A stretch of 62,297 nt of DNA from Alistipes sp. (GCA_021204515.1 JAJPZH010000289.1:1-62297), one strand, 5' to 3'; counted from the first letter of the stretch, positions 45,027-53,739 are shown. Notes: a model not told the origin generated them from the letters alone. Made by a program: numbers and translations.

Positions 45027-46036
45027 CACCACACGACTTTACTGCCTTCGCCGATCTTCTGCATGCCGTCCACCACGATCCGGTCACCGCTCCGGACACC
45101 GTCCGTCAGCACGACGGCGTTGTTCACCAGACATCCCGTCGTCACCGCCGTACGCACGGCCGAGTCGCCGCGCACCGTCCATACGAAACGGCTGCCGTCG
45201 CCGGCCTGCTGTACGGCGCGTACCGGAAGCACGATCTGCTCGGCGGCACCCGCAGGCGCAACCTCCACACGGCAGACCATGCCCGGCAGCAGCTCGCCTC
45301 CGGCATTGACCAGTGCGGCCCGCACGTCGTAGGTATGCGCCGCAGGATTCGCCACGGCGCCCTTTTCGATCTTCCCGGCCTGAAACGTGCGGTCGCCGAG
45401 CGCCGGAACGGTTATCCGCATGCGGCTGTCGGCGCCGAGTGCAGCGATCTCCTGTTCGGGAACCGAGAAACGGACCTTAACAGTCCCTATTTGCAACAGG
45501 TTCATCACCGGGACACCCGGCAGCACCGTCTCGCCGGCCGAAGCCCGCCGTTTGCCGACCACGCCGTCGAACGGAGCGTACAGCGCGCAGTCGCTGAGAT
45601 TCTTCTTGGCGATTTCGAAAAGAGACTCGGCCTGACGGAGCTGGGTCTGCGCTTCGACCCATTTGATTTCGGGCAGGCTTTCGGCGTCGTACAGCTGGCG
45701 GAGACGCTCGCAGGCGTCTTCCGCCTGCTCCAGCGACGCCTGCGCCGCATCGAAGGTCTGCCGGGCCGAAGTGGGATCGAGTTCAGCCAGCAGCTGCCCT
45801 TTCCGTACGCGCTGTCCTTCGTCCGCCAGCGTGCGGGCGACGGTCCCGGCGACGGGAAAACTCAGAGACGCCGAAGCCTCCTCCTCGACCGAACCTACGT
45901 ATACGGCCGCACCGAAGTCGGCCGACGGTGCGGCGACGATTGTCGTTACCCGCAGCGGATCGGCTGTTCGGGTGTTTTTCGGAGAAGAGCAGCCTGCCGC
46001 AGTGAGCAGCAGGGCCCAGAAAATCGTTCGTTTCAT
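45026..46036 (-). CDS. RND periplasmic adaptor (membrane fusion protein), lipoprotein
   Basis: 336 residues; lipobox Cys16 (TAAGC). The biotinyl-lipoyl halves (FPVAGTVARTLADEGQRVRK and APFDGVVGKRRASAGETVLPG) flank an alpha-hairpin (about 92-150), followed by beta-barrel and membrane-proximal domains (LLPGMVCRVEVAPAGAAEQ). It bridges the RND pump and the outer-membrane channel. It is the first gene of the efflux operon and is divergent from an AraC-type regulator; a weak -7 box GAACTTTG lies about 20 bp before the start. Confidence 0.94.
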   Translation of the reverse strand: MKRTIFWALLLTAAGCSSPKNTRTADPLRVTTIVAAPSADFGAAVYVGSVEEEASASLSFPVAGTVARTLADEGQRVRKGQLLAELDPTSARQTFDAAQASLEQAEDACERLRQLYDAESLPEIKWVEAQTQLRQAESLFEIAKKNLSDCALYAPFDGVVGKRRASAGETVLPGVPVMNLLQIGTVKVRFSVPEQEIAALGADSRMRITVPALGDRTFQAGKIEKGAVANPAAHTYDVRAALVNAGGELLPGMVCRVEVAPAGAAEQIVLPVRAVQQAGDGSRFVWTVRGDSAVRTAVTTGCLVNNAVVLTDGVRSGDRIVVDGMQKIGEGSKVVW

Positions 46037-46160
46037 TGGTCTATATTTTTTCGATGCAAAGTTCCCCTTTTGCTGCCCGGGAGAAAAGGCCGCCGTGTCG
46101 GCTAAATTCGTCGATTCGTTCGATTTTAAACTATTCGGCGAATATCACCCGACAAATTGT

Positions 46161-46168
46161 TATATTTG
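46161..46168 (+). promoter_or_regulatory. Predicted AraC-gene promoter, -7 box TATATTTG
   Basis: Full TAnnTTTG match, 20 bp before ATG 46189 in the divergent efflux/regulator region. A decoy ATG at 46181 meets a stop after two codons. Confidence 0.7.
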
Positions 46169-46188
46169 TACGAAAAATCAATGATAAA

Positions 46189-47106
46189 ATGAACGAAAAG
46201 GATATTCAGAGCTTTTCGCTCGCCACGCTGATAGACGTTTGCGGCCACCGTCCCGGGGATATCTTTTACGACGGCTGCCTGATCGCCTCGCGCGTCAATG
46301 TGCAGGACGAGATCGACATCGACCTGTTCCGCTATCCGACGCGTATCGACGCCTTCGTAATCCTGTTCTGCTCCAAAGGTTCGGGAACCTTCACCTCGAA
46401 CCTGACGCGGCATACGCTCGAAGAGAATTCGATCTTCGTACACCTGCCGGGATCGATCATCCAAGCCGAATCGACGGAGGACATCACGCTGCACGCCGTG
46501 ATCTGCGAAGAGGAGTTCATACGGCGCATCAACATAGACATCAGACTGTTGTCGCAGTTGTTTCTGCATGTGGAGAAACAGCCCTGTCTCAAACTCGACG
46601 AAAAAGAGTGGACGGGAATCACCCGGTCGTTCGAGGAACTCGGCGCCGAGTGTAGGGAGATGCCGGCGGACGTCTATTCCGCCGAGGTCATACGTTCGAT
46701 CATCCGGACACTGGCCTACAAGGTGTGCCGCGTCATCGGCCGGCATATCGAAACGGACGGACAGCGGCAGACATCGGCCCGCAGCCGCAACGACGAGTAT
46801 TTCAGCGAATTCATGAACATTCTGGGCAAGCACTACACGCAGGAGCGCTCGGTGGGCTTCTACGCCGGACAGCTGAACCTGACGCCCAAATACCTGACGA
46901 CGCTCATCCGCAGGACCAGCGGCCGGACGGCAGTCGAGTGGATCAACGATTACGTCGTACTCGAAGCCAAAAACCTGCTCAAATACTCCACGATGAGCAT
47001 TCAGGAGATCGCCTATTACCTGAATTTCCCCAACCAGTCGTTTTTCGGCAAGTATTTCAAAAGCCATACGGGCATGACCCCTTCGGCCTACCGGATCGGC
47101 AAATAG
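46189..47106 (+). CDS. AraC-family regulator, probable regulator of the efflux operon
   Basis: 305 residues from ATG 46189; a longer frame begins inside the promoter region and was rejected. An N-terminal cupin-like sensing domain (DAFVILFCSKGSGTFTSN) is followed by a helical linker and a C-terminal AraC HTH pair (about 205-300: FYAGQLNLTPKYLTTLIRR, MSIQEIAYYLNFPNQSFFG and GMTPSAYR). It is divergent from the RND operon with 150 bp between, the usual place for its local regulator. Confidence 0.9.
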   Translation: MNEKDIQSFSLATLIDVCGHRPGDIFYDGCLIASRVNVQDEIDIDLFRYPTRIDAFVILFCSKGSGTFTSNLTRHTLEENSIFVHLPGSIIQAESTEDITLHAVICEEEFIRRINIDIRLLSQLFLHVEKQPCLKLDEKEWTGITRSFEELGAECREMPADVYSAEVIRSIIRTLAYKVCRVIGRHIETDGQRQTSARSRNDEYFSEFMNILGKHYTQERSVGFYAGQLNLTPKYLTTLIRRTSGRTAVEWINDYVVLEAKNLLKYSTMSIQEIAYYLNFPNQSFFGKYFKSHTGMTPSAYRIGK

Positions 47107-47211
47107 CCGCCGGACTGGCTACAATCCCGTTAATCTGCTCCGCGAGCTTATCGTGCGATAAGGTGCGCCCGGCTTTCCGTTGCTTTTTACGGCTTCGGCC
47201 TGAAAACGAAA

Positions 47212-47244
47212 AAAACCTTACATATCATTGATACATAAGGTTTT
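47212..47244 (-). terminator. Terminator of tRNA-Gly
   Basis: Arms AAAACCTTA (47212-47220) and TAAGGTTTT (47236-47244); on the minus strand the stem is followed by seven T residues. It lies 36 bp beyond the tRNA 3' end. Confidence 0.8.
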
Positions 47245-47279
47245 GCTCTTTATTTCTGCCTCTTTCTCAAGGCTTCGTG

Positions 47280-47352
47280 AGCGGAAAACGGGACTCGGAC
47301 CCGCGACCTCAACCTTGGCAAGGTTGCGCTCTACCAACTGAGCTATTTCCGC
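47280..47352 (-). tRNA. tRNA-Gly (anticodon GCC)
   Basis: On the minus strand a 73-nt cloverleaf: acceptor GCGGAAA pairs with TTTCCGC, discriminator T, D-arm with AGCTCAGTTGGTAGAGC, anticodon stem CAACC/GGTTG around loop TTGCCAA (GCC), and T-arm GCGGG-TCCGAGT-CCCGT. The 3' CCA is not encoded. It stands alone with its own promoter and terminator. Confidence 0.97.
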
Positions 47353-47434
47353 AATTATCTGTTTTCGGCCGGGCGGGATAAACAACTGCATCCGCACCTT
47401 GACTCCGGCCTTCGAAACCTGCGTTTCGGGACTG

Positions 47435-47465
47435 CAAATATAAACCGAAAAATTTATTCTGCAAA
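47435..47465 (-). promoter_or_regulatory. tRNA-Gly promoter, TTTG-19-TATATTTG
   Basis: On the minus strand TTTG (47462-47465) and TATATTTG (47435-47442) are 19 bp apart, a complete Bacteroidetes sigma-ABfr-type promoter and the best in the window. It is about 80 bp upstream of the mature tRNA 5' end. Confidence 0.85.
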
Positions 47466-47595
47466 ATTTTCCGGCGAATTTTGTCGCAAAATTACCCTTG
47501 CACCACCCGAAAATGCCGAAAAAAACAGAAACACCGGTACAGATGCGATCGCGCAGGCATGCCCGACACCAACGCCCCGCAGCGAACGGCAACAA

Positions 47596-47625
47596 AAATA
47601 AGGCTGCCGATTGGCAGCCTTATTT
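47596..47625 (-). terminator. Rho-independent terminator of the oxoamine synthase gene
   Basis: Perfect 13-bp arms AAATAAGGCTGCC and GGCAGCCTTATTT with loop GATT, followed by T residues on the minus strand, 31 bp after the stop codon. Confidence 0.9.
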
Positions 47626-47656
47626 ATATACGGATCGCCCTCAGAGCGAATCCCGA

Positions 47657-48928
47657 TTAGCGGACCTTGAAGCCTTCGTCGGCACGGACCGGAATCGGCA
47701 TCTGAGCATAGACACCGCCTTCGAGTTTGTCGCGTACCGATTTGAACGCCGCGATCGTGTAGTCCACGTCTTCGAGCGTATGGGCCGCAGTGGGGATCAC
47801 GCGCAGGATGATCTCGCCTTTCGGGATCACCGGATAAATCACGATCGAGCAGAAAATACCGTGGTTCTCGCGCAGATCGACGATCAGGTTCGTCGCTTCG
47901 GGAATACCGCCCTTCATAAAGACGGGAGTTACAGGCGAGTTGGTCACGCCGATCTCGAAGCCGTTTTCTCTCAGTCCGTTCTGGAGTGCGCGAACGATCT
48001 CCCACAGCTTCTGCTGATATTCGGGATGGTTGCGGATCAGCTCCAGACGCTTCAGCGCGCCCATGACCATCGGCATCGGGAGCGACTTGGCATAGAGCTG
48101 CGAACGCATGTTGTAACGCAGCAGGTTCACCAGCCAGCGGGGACCGCAGACGAATGCGCCGATACCGGCCATCGACTTGGCGAAGGTGTTGAACAGCACG
48201 TCCACGCCGTCGGTCACGCCGAAGTGCGAAGCCGTACCGCGGCCGCCTTCGCCCATCGTACCGAAGCCGTGGGCGTCGTCCACCAGCAGACGGAACTGGA
48301 AATCCTTCTTCAGCGCCACGATCTCGTCGAGTTTGCCCAGATCGCCCTTCATGCCGAAGACGCCCTCGGTAATCACGAGCACGCCGCCGTTCTGCTCCTC
48401 GGCGAGGTCCGTGGCATGCTGCAGCTGGAGACGCAGCGAATCCATGTCGTTGTGTCCGTACACGAAACGCTTGCCCTTGTGCAGACGCAGACCGTCGATA
48501 ATGCAGGCGTGCGCCTCGGCGTCGTAGACGACCACGTCGCGCGGCGTCAGCAGGCAGTCGATAATCGAAATCATACCCTGATAACCGAAGTTCAGCAGGA
48601 AAGCGTCCTCCTTGCCGACGAACTCGGCCAGCTCGCGTTCGAGCTGCTCGTGATAAACGGTCTGGCCGCTCATCATGCGGGCGCCCATCGGGGCCGCCAT
48701 GCCGAATTTGGCTGCGCCTTCGGCGTCGGCCTTGCGCACCTCGGGATGGTTTGCCAGACCGAGGTAATTGTTCAGACTCCAGTTGAGCATCTTCTTACCC
48801 CGGAAAACCATGTGGGGACCGATCTCGCCCTCCAGTTTGGGAAACGCGAAATATCCGTGGGCGTACGACATGTACTGACCGATAGGTCCGCCTGCATTTT
48901 TCTCGAGACGTGCAAAAATATCAACCAT
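47657..48928 (-). CDS. Alpha-oxoamine synthase family PLP enzyme
   Basis: 423 residues, cytoplasmic, from ATG 48928. The fold-type I pattern is clear: LNWSLNNYLGLANHPEVRKA, GARMMSGQTVYHEQLERELA, LLVDDAHGFGTMG (PLP ring Asp and His) and TFAKSMAGIGAFVCG with the Schiff-base Lys. The family condenses an amino acid with an acyl-CoA: BioF, glycine C-acetyltransferase (Kbl) or serine palmitoyltransferase. Gut Bacteroidetes make sphingolipids, so Spt is tempting, but LNWSLNNYLGL rather than MFGSNxYLGL does not match my memory of the Bacteroides Spt, so substrate is open. No biotin or sphingolipid genes lie nearby. Confidence 0.88.
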   Translation of the reverse strand: MVDIFARLEKNAGGPIGQYMSYAHGYFAFPKLEGEIGPHMVFRGKKMLNWSLNNYLGLANHPEVRKADAEGAAKFGMAAPMGARMMSGQTVYHEQLERELAEFVGKEDAFLLNFGYQGMISIIDCLLTPRDVVVYDAEAHACIIDGLRLHKGKRFVYGHNDMDSLRLQLQHATDLAEEQNGGVLVITEGVFGMKGDLGKLDEIVALKKDFQFRLLVDDAHGFGTMGEGGRGTASHFGVTDGVDVLFNTFAKSMAGIGAFVCGPRWLVNLLRYNMRSQLYAKSLPMPMVMGALKRLELIRNHPEYQQKLWEIVRALQNGLRENGFEIGVTNSPVTPVFMKGGIPEATNLIVDLRENHGIFCSIVIYPVIPKGEIILRVIPTAAHTLEDVDYTIAAFKSVRDKLEGGVYAQMPIPVRADEGFKVR

Positions 48929-48968
48929 AATGTATTGTAATTTAATGTTAGTTTCCGTTCCGGACGCG

Positions 48969-49001
48969 CAAAAGTACAAAAAAACCTTTTTAGCGATCAA
49001 A
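48969..49001 (-). promoter_or_regulatory. Oxoamine synthase promoter, TTTG-21-TACTTTTG
   Basis: On the minus strand TTTG (48998-49001) and TACTTTTG (48969-48976) are 21 bp apart, about 40 bp before the start codon. Confidence 0.75.
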
Positions 49002-49066
49002 ATTAGCCGTTTTTTATTCGGCACGGGTACGCATTTATACTTATTTGCACCTATAAGAAAGGAAAA

Positions 49067-49085
49067 GGGCCGCTTTCGGCGGCCC
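49067..49085 (-). terminator. Terminator of the dicarboxylate symporter gene
   Basis: Arms GGGCCGC and GCGGCCC with a 5-base loop, followed on the minus strand by TTTT, 12 bp after the stop codon. Confidence 0.75.
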
Positions 49086-49097
49086 CGGAACGGGTTC

Positions 49098-50255
49098 TCA
49101 GCGCCGCCGGTCGATCGCATCGACGATCACCGCCACGGCGCCGTCGCCCGTGACGTTGGTCGCCGTGCCGAAGCTGTCCATGGCGATATAGGTGGCGATC
49201 ATCAGTCCGGCGAGCGTTTCGTCGAATCCCAGCATCGACTCCAGCAGCCCCAGCGCGGCCATGATCGCCCCGCCCGGCACGCCCGGAGCCGCGATCATCG
49301 TCACGGCCAATAGCAGGATGAATCCGACGAACGTTCCGGCAGGCAACTCCAGTCCGGCGATCATCGACACGGCCAGCGCGCAGGCGACGATTTTCATCAT
49401 CGAACCCGACAGGTGGATCGTCGCACAGAGCGGCACGACGAACGACGCGATTTCGGGCCGCACGCCGAGTTTCAGGGTCTGCGCCAGTGTCACGGGAATC
49501 GTAGCGGCCGAAGACTGCGTTCCGAGAGCCGTGACATAGGCCGCAAGCATCGTGCGGAGCATCCGCAGCGGATTTTTGCGCGCCGCGAGTCCGGCGACGG
49601 AGAACTGTACGAACAGCAGCACGACGGTCATGCAGAAGATCACCGCGATCAGCTTCACGAAGACGCCCAGCACGCCGGCGACCTTCCCCGACCGGGTCAT
49701 CGAAAGGAAAATGCCGAAGATATAGAACGGCAGCAGCGGAATGATGACGCTGCCGATCACGCGTTCGATAATCCCCTTGAATTCGTCCATCACCCCTTTG
49801 AGTTTCACGCTGTGGGTGTAGGCCATGCCCAGTCCGAGCACGAAGGCCAGCACCAGCGCCGACATGACGCCGAACAGCGGCGGCATCTGAACCGTGAAAT
49901 AGGGCGTAAGCGCCGCGCCTGCATCGTCGGGCAGCACGGCCTGCGAGCCATCGAGCAGCGCGGGGAAGACCGCGCGTCCCACCAAATAGGTTCCGAAACC
50001 CGAAAAAAGCGTGAAGACATAGGCCAGCGCTGCCGTAACGGCCAGCAGCCACCCGGCGTTCTTACCCAGATCGGCGATGCCCGGCGCCACCAGACCGAGG
50101 ATCAGCAGCGGAATGACGAACGAGAGGAACTGTCCGAAAATATCGTTGAACGTCAGCGCGATGCGCGTCGCCCATTCGGGAAAGAAAAAGCCGCATCCCA
50201 CGCCCAGCCCGATGGCCAGTACGACGCGCGGCAGCAGTCCGAACCTGAATTTCAT
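49098..50255 (-). CDS. Dicarboxylate/amino acid:cation symporter (DAACS)
   Basis: 385 residues from ATG 50255 (MKFRFGLLPRVVLAIGLGVG); the longer frame has no signal and was rejected. Family features are ALGTQSSAATIPVTL (serine-rich re-entrant loop), PLCATIHLSGSMM (in place of the usual NMDG loop), and GVPGGAIMAALGLLESMLGF followed by ATYIAMDSFGTATNVTGDGAVA. It imports glutamate, aspartate or C4-dicarboxylates with Na+ or H+. A near-consensus -7 box TATCTTTA lies just upstream, and the gene stands alone between terminators. Confidence 0.92.
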   Translation of the reverse strand: MKFRFGLLPRVVLAIGLGVGCGFFFPEWATRIALTFNDIFGQFLSFVIPLLILGLVAPGIADLGKNAGWLLAVTAALAYVFTLFSGFGTYLVGRAVFPALLDGSQAVLPDDAGAALTPYFTVQMPPLFGVMSALVLAFVLGLGMAYTHSVKLKGVMDEFKGIIERVIGSVIIPLLPFYIFGIFLSMTRSGKVAGVLGVFVKLIAVIFCMTVVLLFVQFSVAGLAARKNPLRMLRTMLAAYVTALGTQSSAATIPVTLAQTLKLGVRPEIASFVVPLCATIHLSGSMMKIVACALAVSMIAGLELPAGTFVGFILLLAVTMIAAPGVPGGAIMAALGLLESMLGFDETLAGLMIATYIAMDSFGTATNVTGDGAVAVIVDAIDRRR

Positions 50256-50488
50256 AGGAGAATGATTTTTGTAAAGATAGAAAATATATTCCGAACCAGT
50301 ATGCCGCAGACGGCGGAATAAATCCCGCAGACGGAGTTGTCCCCCGCCCGGGCAGGAGCAATGTATTCCGGAAGGGCGCAACGGCATTCCCAAACGGTAT
50401 GGCGGCGGCCGGAAACAAAGCAGCAGCGGCCGGAAACGGCATGGCCGCGCCCGAAACTGCTCGCCGATACAAAATCGGATATTTTGTG

Positions 50489-50496
50489 TATTTTTG
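50489..50496 (+). promoter_or_regulatory. Predicted radical-SAM-gene promoter, -7 box TATTTTTG
   Basis: Full TAnnTTTG match only 4 bp before ATG 50501, which would place the transcript start at or in the start codon. Confidence 0.6.
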
Positions 50497-50500
50497 CATT

Positions 50501-51274
50501 ATGACATCACTATTTCACGACATCATTTTCGGCCCGGTGCACTCGCGGCGGCTGGGCCTTTCGCTGGGGGTGAACCTCCTGCCGACCGAATCGAAACTCT
50601 GCTCGTTCGACTGCATCTACTGCGAATGCGGCTGGAACGCCGAACACCGCGGCGGACGGCGCTTCAACGCCCGCGAAGATGTCCGCACGCAGCTCGAAGC
50701 GACGCTGCGCCGCATGGCGGCCGACGGCACGCCGCCCGACGTCATCACCTTCGCCGGCAACGGCGAGCCGACCCTGCATCCCGAATTCGAAGCGGTGATC
50801 GGCGATACGATCGCCCTGCGCGACGCATTGTGCCCGTCGGCCAAAGTCTCGGTGCTCTCGAACGCCACCCAGCTCCACCGCGAAGACGTACGCCGCGCCC
50901 TGCTGCGGGTGGACAACAACATCCTCAAACTCGACTCGGCGTTCGATGCTACGGCACGCCTGATGAACAACCCCCAGAACACCGCCTACACCGTCCGCAA
51001 CGTCGTGGAGCAGATGAAAGGCTTCGACGGACGCCTGACCGTGCAGACCATGTTCCTGCGCGGCGAATGCGACGGACGGAAAATAGACAACACGACCGAG
51101 GAGGAGGTCTCGGCGTGGCTGCGGCTGATCGAAGAGATCCGTCCGCGGCAGGTCATGGTCTACTCGCTCGACCGCGATACCCCGTGCCGGACGCTCGAAA
51201 AGGTTCCGCGCGAGGAGCTGCAGGCCATCGCCGCCCGCGTCGAAGCGCTCGGAATTCCCTGTCCGGTAGCATAA
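50501..51274 (+). CDS. Radical SAM protein (COG0731-like)
   Basis: 257 residues from ATG 50501; an earlier in-frame ATG lies upstream of the -7 box and was rejected. The iron-sulfur motif CSFDCIYC gives Cys34, Cys38 and Cys41 (CX3CX2C). GPVHSRRLGLSLGVNLLP and FAGNGEPTLHPEF (SAM-binding GGE-like) are typical of the COG0731 group. There is no SPASM extension with additional clusters, so it is not the sulfatase maturase. Substrate unknown; first gene of a likely operon with the next two. Confidence 0.88.
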   Translation: MTSLFHDIIFGPVHSRRLGLSLGVNLLPTESKLCSFDCIYCECGWNAEHRGGRRFNAREDVRTQLEATLRRMAADGTPPDVITFAGNGEPTLHPEFEAVIGDTIALRDALCPSAKVSVLSNATQLHREDVRRALLRVDNNILKLDSAFDATARLMNNPQNTAYTVRNVVEQMKGFDGRLTVQTMFLRGECDGRKIDNTTEEEVSAWLRLIEEIRPRQVMVYSLDRDTPCRTLEKVPREELQAIAARVEALGIPCPVA

Positions 51275-51285
51275 CCCGCCAGCCG

Positions 51286-52125
51286 ATGAGACTTCTCCTG
51301 CCATTGCTGCTGCTTGCCGGCTGTTATACGGCGGCGGCCCAGCGCCGTCCCACGGCGCGCGAATTGAGCGAATTGCAGGACAGCGTGTGGCGCCGTCTCG
51401 ACGCCATGCGCACAACCGGTCCGGGATTCGCCGCCTGCACACCGGAGCGCGAAGCATTCGACGGAAACGCGAATGCCGCCCGCACATCAGCGACCGGCGA
51501 AACCGCAAGCATCACCGACGCCGTCCGGTCGTCCGGGACCGACGAAACCGAAGGAGTCGTCTGCGTCCGTCTGATCCGGGCCGACTCGGCGATGAAAGCC
51601 CGCTTCCGCCGTTACGTACACGACAGCCCCCTGATCCGGCTCGAAGGGTTCGATCCCGACACGACGCCCTATCCGCCCGCCCCCGAAGGCACGCCGCCGC
51701 CCGACGGACTGAGCATGGACGCCGAATACGCCCTCTACCCTGCAAAGACCGACCGCGTACGGCTTACGATCCGCTACCGCGGCGATTCTGCCGTTTACTT
51801 CGGCACGGACTATACCGTTTGCAGATTCCAAAACGGCCGGTGGGAAACACTGCCGGGCGCCGACGCATGGAACTCCCTGCTGATCGGCATCGGCAGACCG
51901 CAATTTCCCGTCCCCGGCGACGCTCGCCAGACGAAGGAGTACGCCTACGGCTTCACGGCCCGGCTCGCGCCGCGCGTCTATCCGTCCGTATACGCCCGCT
52001 ACCGCATCTGCAAAAACGTTTACATGGAAAATCCGCGCCGCGACTACCTGCTCACCGCCGATTTTACACTGACGCCCTTCGTCCCGTTCACCCGTTTTTC
52101 AGAGCAGGACGGCAATAACAACTGA
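51286..52125 (+). CDS. Lipoprotein with Ig-like domain, unknown function
   Basis: 279 residues. MRLLLPLLLLAGC gives a lipobox at Cys13. A low-complexity middle (about 45-85, Thr/Ala/Ser-rich) separates an N-terminal helix region from a C-terminal beta domain (LSMDAEYALYPAKTDRVRL, YRGDSAVYFGTDYTVCRF), which resembles a bacterial Ig-like domain. It starts 11 bp after the radical SAM gene and ends 6 bp before yaaA. Function not recognised; likely a periplasmic or surface protein. Confidence 0.75.
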   Translation: MRLLLPLLLLAGCYTAAAQRRPTARELSELQDSVWRRLDAMRTTGPGFAACTPEREAFDGNANAARTSATGETASITDAVRSSGTDETEGVVCVRLIRADSAMKARFRRYVHDSPLIRLEGFDPDTTPYPPAPEGTPPPDGLSMDAEYALYPAKTDRVRLTIRYRGDSAVYFGTDYTVCRFQNGRWETLPGADAWNSLLIGIGRPQFPVPGDARQTKEYAYGFTARLAPRVYPSVYARYRICKNVYMENPRRDYLLTADFTLTPFVPFTRFSEQDGNNN

Positions 52126-52131
52126 CAAACC

Positions 52132-52893
52132 ATGCAAATACTCCTCTCCTGCGCCAAAACAATGGCCGAAAGCACCTCCCTGCCGACACCCCGCACGACT
52201 TCGCCCCTTTACGGCGCACAGGCCGGGGAGCTGGCCGGGCAACTGGCGACGCTCTCCACCGAAGAGCTGGCCAAAATCCTGCGGGTAAACCGGCAGATCG
52301 CCGCGACGAACCGGTTTCGCTACAGCCGCTTCCACGACGACACGGAGAGAGCGCTGCCGGCGCTGGCGGCCTACACGGGCATCGTGTTCAAACGAATCGC
52401 CCCGACGGATTTCACGGCCGCGGATTTCGAATATGCGCAGGCGCACCTCAACATCACCTCGTTCCTTTACGGCCTGCTCCGCCCGCTGGACGCGATCCGC
52501 ACCTACCGGCTCGAAGGCGATGCCGTACTGCCCGGCCACGGCGAGCAGACGGTTTTCGACTACTGGCAGGACAAACTGACGGACGCCTTTCTGGCGAAGA
52601 TCAAGGCCGACGACGGCATACTGGTCAATCTGGCCAGCGGCGAAATGAAACGGCTGTTCGACTGGAAGCGTATCCGCCGCGAAGTACGGGTCGTCACCCC
52701 CGAATTCCGCATCCGCGAAGGCGACCGGCTGAAAACCGTCGTGGTCTATACGAAAATGTGCCGCGGCGAAATGACCCGCTATATCCTCAAAAACCGCATC
52801 GACGATCCGCAGCTGCTGCAAGCGTTCGAATGGGAAGGTTTCCGGCTGGACGCGGCGCTCAGCAAAGCCGACGACTGGATGTTTACGATGTAA
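52132..52893 (+). CDS. yaaA: YaaA peroxide-stress protein (UPF0246)
   Basis: 253 residues, cytoplasmic. It opens with MQILLSCAKTM (family: MLILLSPAKTL) and keeps the conserved NITSFLYGLLRPLDAIRTYRL, split here as YGLLRPLD, with FDYWQDKLT and LVNLASGEM. YaaA protects DNA by limiting free iron during peroxide stress in E. coli. It follows the Ig-like lipoprotein closely; relation between the two is unclear. Confidence 0.93.
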   Translation: MQILLSCAKTMAESTSLPTPRTTSPLYGAQAGELAGQLATLSTEELAKILRVNRQIAATNRFRYSRFHDDTERALPALAAYTGIVFKRIAPTDFTAADFEYAQAHLNITSFLYGLLRPLDAIRTYRLEGDAVLPGHGEQTVFDYWQDKLTDAFLAKIKADDGILVNLASGEMKRLFDWKRIRREVRVVTPEFRIREGDRLKTVVVYTKMCRGEMTRYILKNRIDDPQLLQAFEWEGFRLDAALSKADDWMFTM

Positions 52894-52894
52894 G

Positions 52895-52926
52895 GGTCCG
52901 GCAGACGGAAGGTCCGGCAGACGGAA
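52895..52926 (+). repeat. 16-bp tandem repeat x 2 after yaaA
   Basis: GGTCCGGCAGACGGAA occurs twice without a gap (52895-52910 and 52911-52926), directly after the yaaA stop. No hairpin forms in it. Confidence 0.9.
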
Positions 52927-53004
52927 ACGGACAAAATGGCGGCGGGAAGGATGGAAACGGGCAGACACGGACAAATGCACCCCGCCCGGACAGCCCGCAG
53001 CCTG

Positions 53005-53529
53005 CTATCCGGCCTGTTCGACGAACAGCAGTTTGTCGGTCCGATACCCCCGCTGTTCGGCCAATCGGAGAATATGGTTGAGCGTGCGGGACGGCAGGAC
53101 GGGCGTACGGGACAATATCCAGAGAAACTTCGGCGAACTGCCGCCGACCAGCGCCCAGCCATAATCGTCGGCCAGTTCCATAATGTTGTAATCGGAATAG
53201 AAAATCCAAAAGAACGATACCCGCAGGCGCCCCGGCAGGCGGCTCGCACGGGCTTTGCCGTGCGCCTGCTTCCTGCGGCCCGTGCGAAAATCAGTGCCGC
53301 TGTTGAGTACCCCGACGCGGCCGTTCGGCCGCAGCTCGTACTGCGCCTGCACCCGCTCCAGTCCCCGCTCGAAGGGGTGGTCGTAACGGGCGATCTCGTA
53401 CCACACGCCCATATAGCGCGGCAGATCGAGCGAAGACACCGTCGTCCGGTTTTTACCGTCCGCGCCCGAAACATAAACCACGACCATAATCAACAGCGCG
53501 GCAACCAGCAATAAAATCACGATTCCCAT
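53005..53529 (-). CDS. blc: Bacterial lipocalin (Blc-like), membrane anchored
   Basis: 174 residues from ATG 53529 (MGIVILLLVAALLIMVVVYV), giving one N-terminal hydrophobic anchor without a clear lipobox Cys. The lipocalin signature is clear: LPRYMGVWYEIARYDHPFE, then VQAQYELRPNGRVGVLNSG and a third motif near LWILSRTP. It would bind fatty acids or lysolipids at the envelope. An earlier Met adds 29 residues without plausibility. Convergent with yaaA. Confidence 0.88.
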   Translation of the reverse strand: MGIVILLLVAALLIMVVVYVSGADGKNRTTVSSLDLPRYMGVWYEIARYDHPFERGLERVQAQYELRPNGRVGVLNSGTDFRTGRRKQAHGKARASRLPGRLRVSFFWIFYSDYNIMELADDYGWALVGGSSPKFLWILSRTPVLPSRTLNHILRLAEQRGYRTDKLLFVEQAG

Positions 53530-53645
53530 TTTGCGAATTTTCGGAATTCCCCAGCAGATTTTATGCCGCAGACGGCACAGCAGGCCCGGTTTTTCACACA
53601 AGAGCAAAAGGGGCATCAGCTCCGGACAGAACCCGCAGCACGATT

Positions 53646-53711
53646 TTCAGATACGAAAAAGAGAATTGCCTCAAACGGAGTCAGGAATAGCTTCAGATAC
53701 GAAAAAGAGAA
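53646..53711 (-). repeat. 20-bp direct repeat upstream of the lipocalin gene
   Basis: TTCAGATACGAAAAAGAGAA occurs at 53646-53665 and 53692-53711, 46 bp apart, between the lipocalin start and the dxs stop. Each copy also reads as a weak AT-rich promoter-like block on the minus strand. Confidence 0.85.
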
Positions 53712-53739
53712 CATCCGGAAGAACCGTCCGAAAAGCGGA

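Larger units (their letters stand above)
47353..47656. other. 304-bp gene-free region between tRNA and oxoamine synthase
   Basis: It holds the tRNA promoter (47435-47465) and the terminator of the next gene (47596-47625). Nothing else with coding or structural pattern is visible; the middle is AT-rich (AAAATTTT and GAATTTTGTC-type runs). Confidence 0.7.

Noticed and set aside
47657..48928. Calling the oxoamine synthase serine palmitoyltransferase
   Set aside because: Family membership is clear, but the substrate-side motifs differ from the Bacteroides enzyme as I recall it and no sphingolipid genes are nearby.
50501..51274. Radical SAM protein as the sulfatase maturase for the Ser-type sulfatases
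   Set aside because: It has a single CX3CX2C cluster motif and COG0731 features, and lacks the SPASM extension of anaerobic sulfatase-maturating enzymes.
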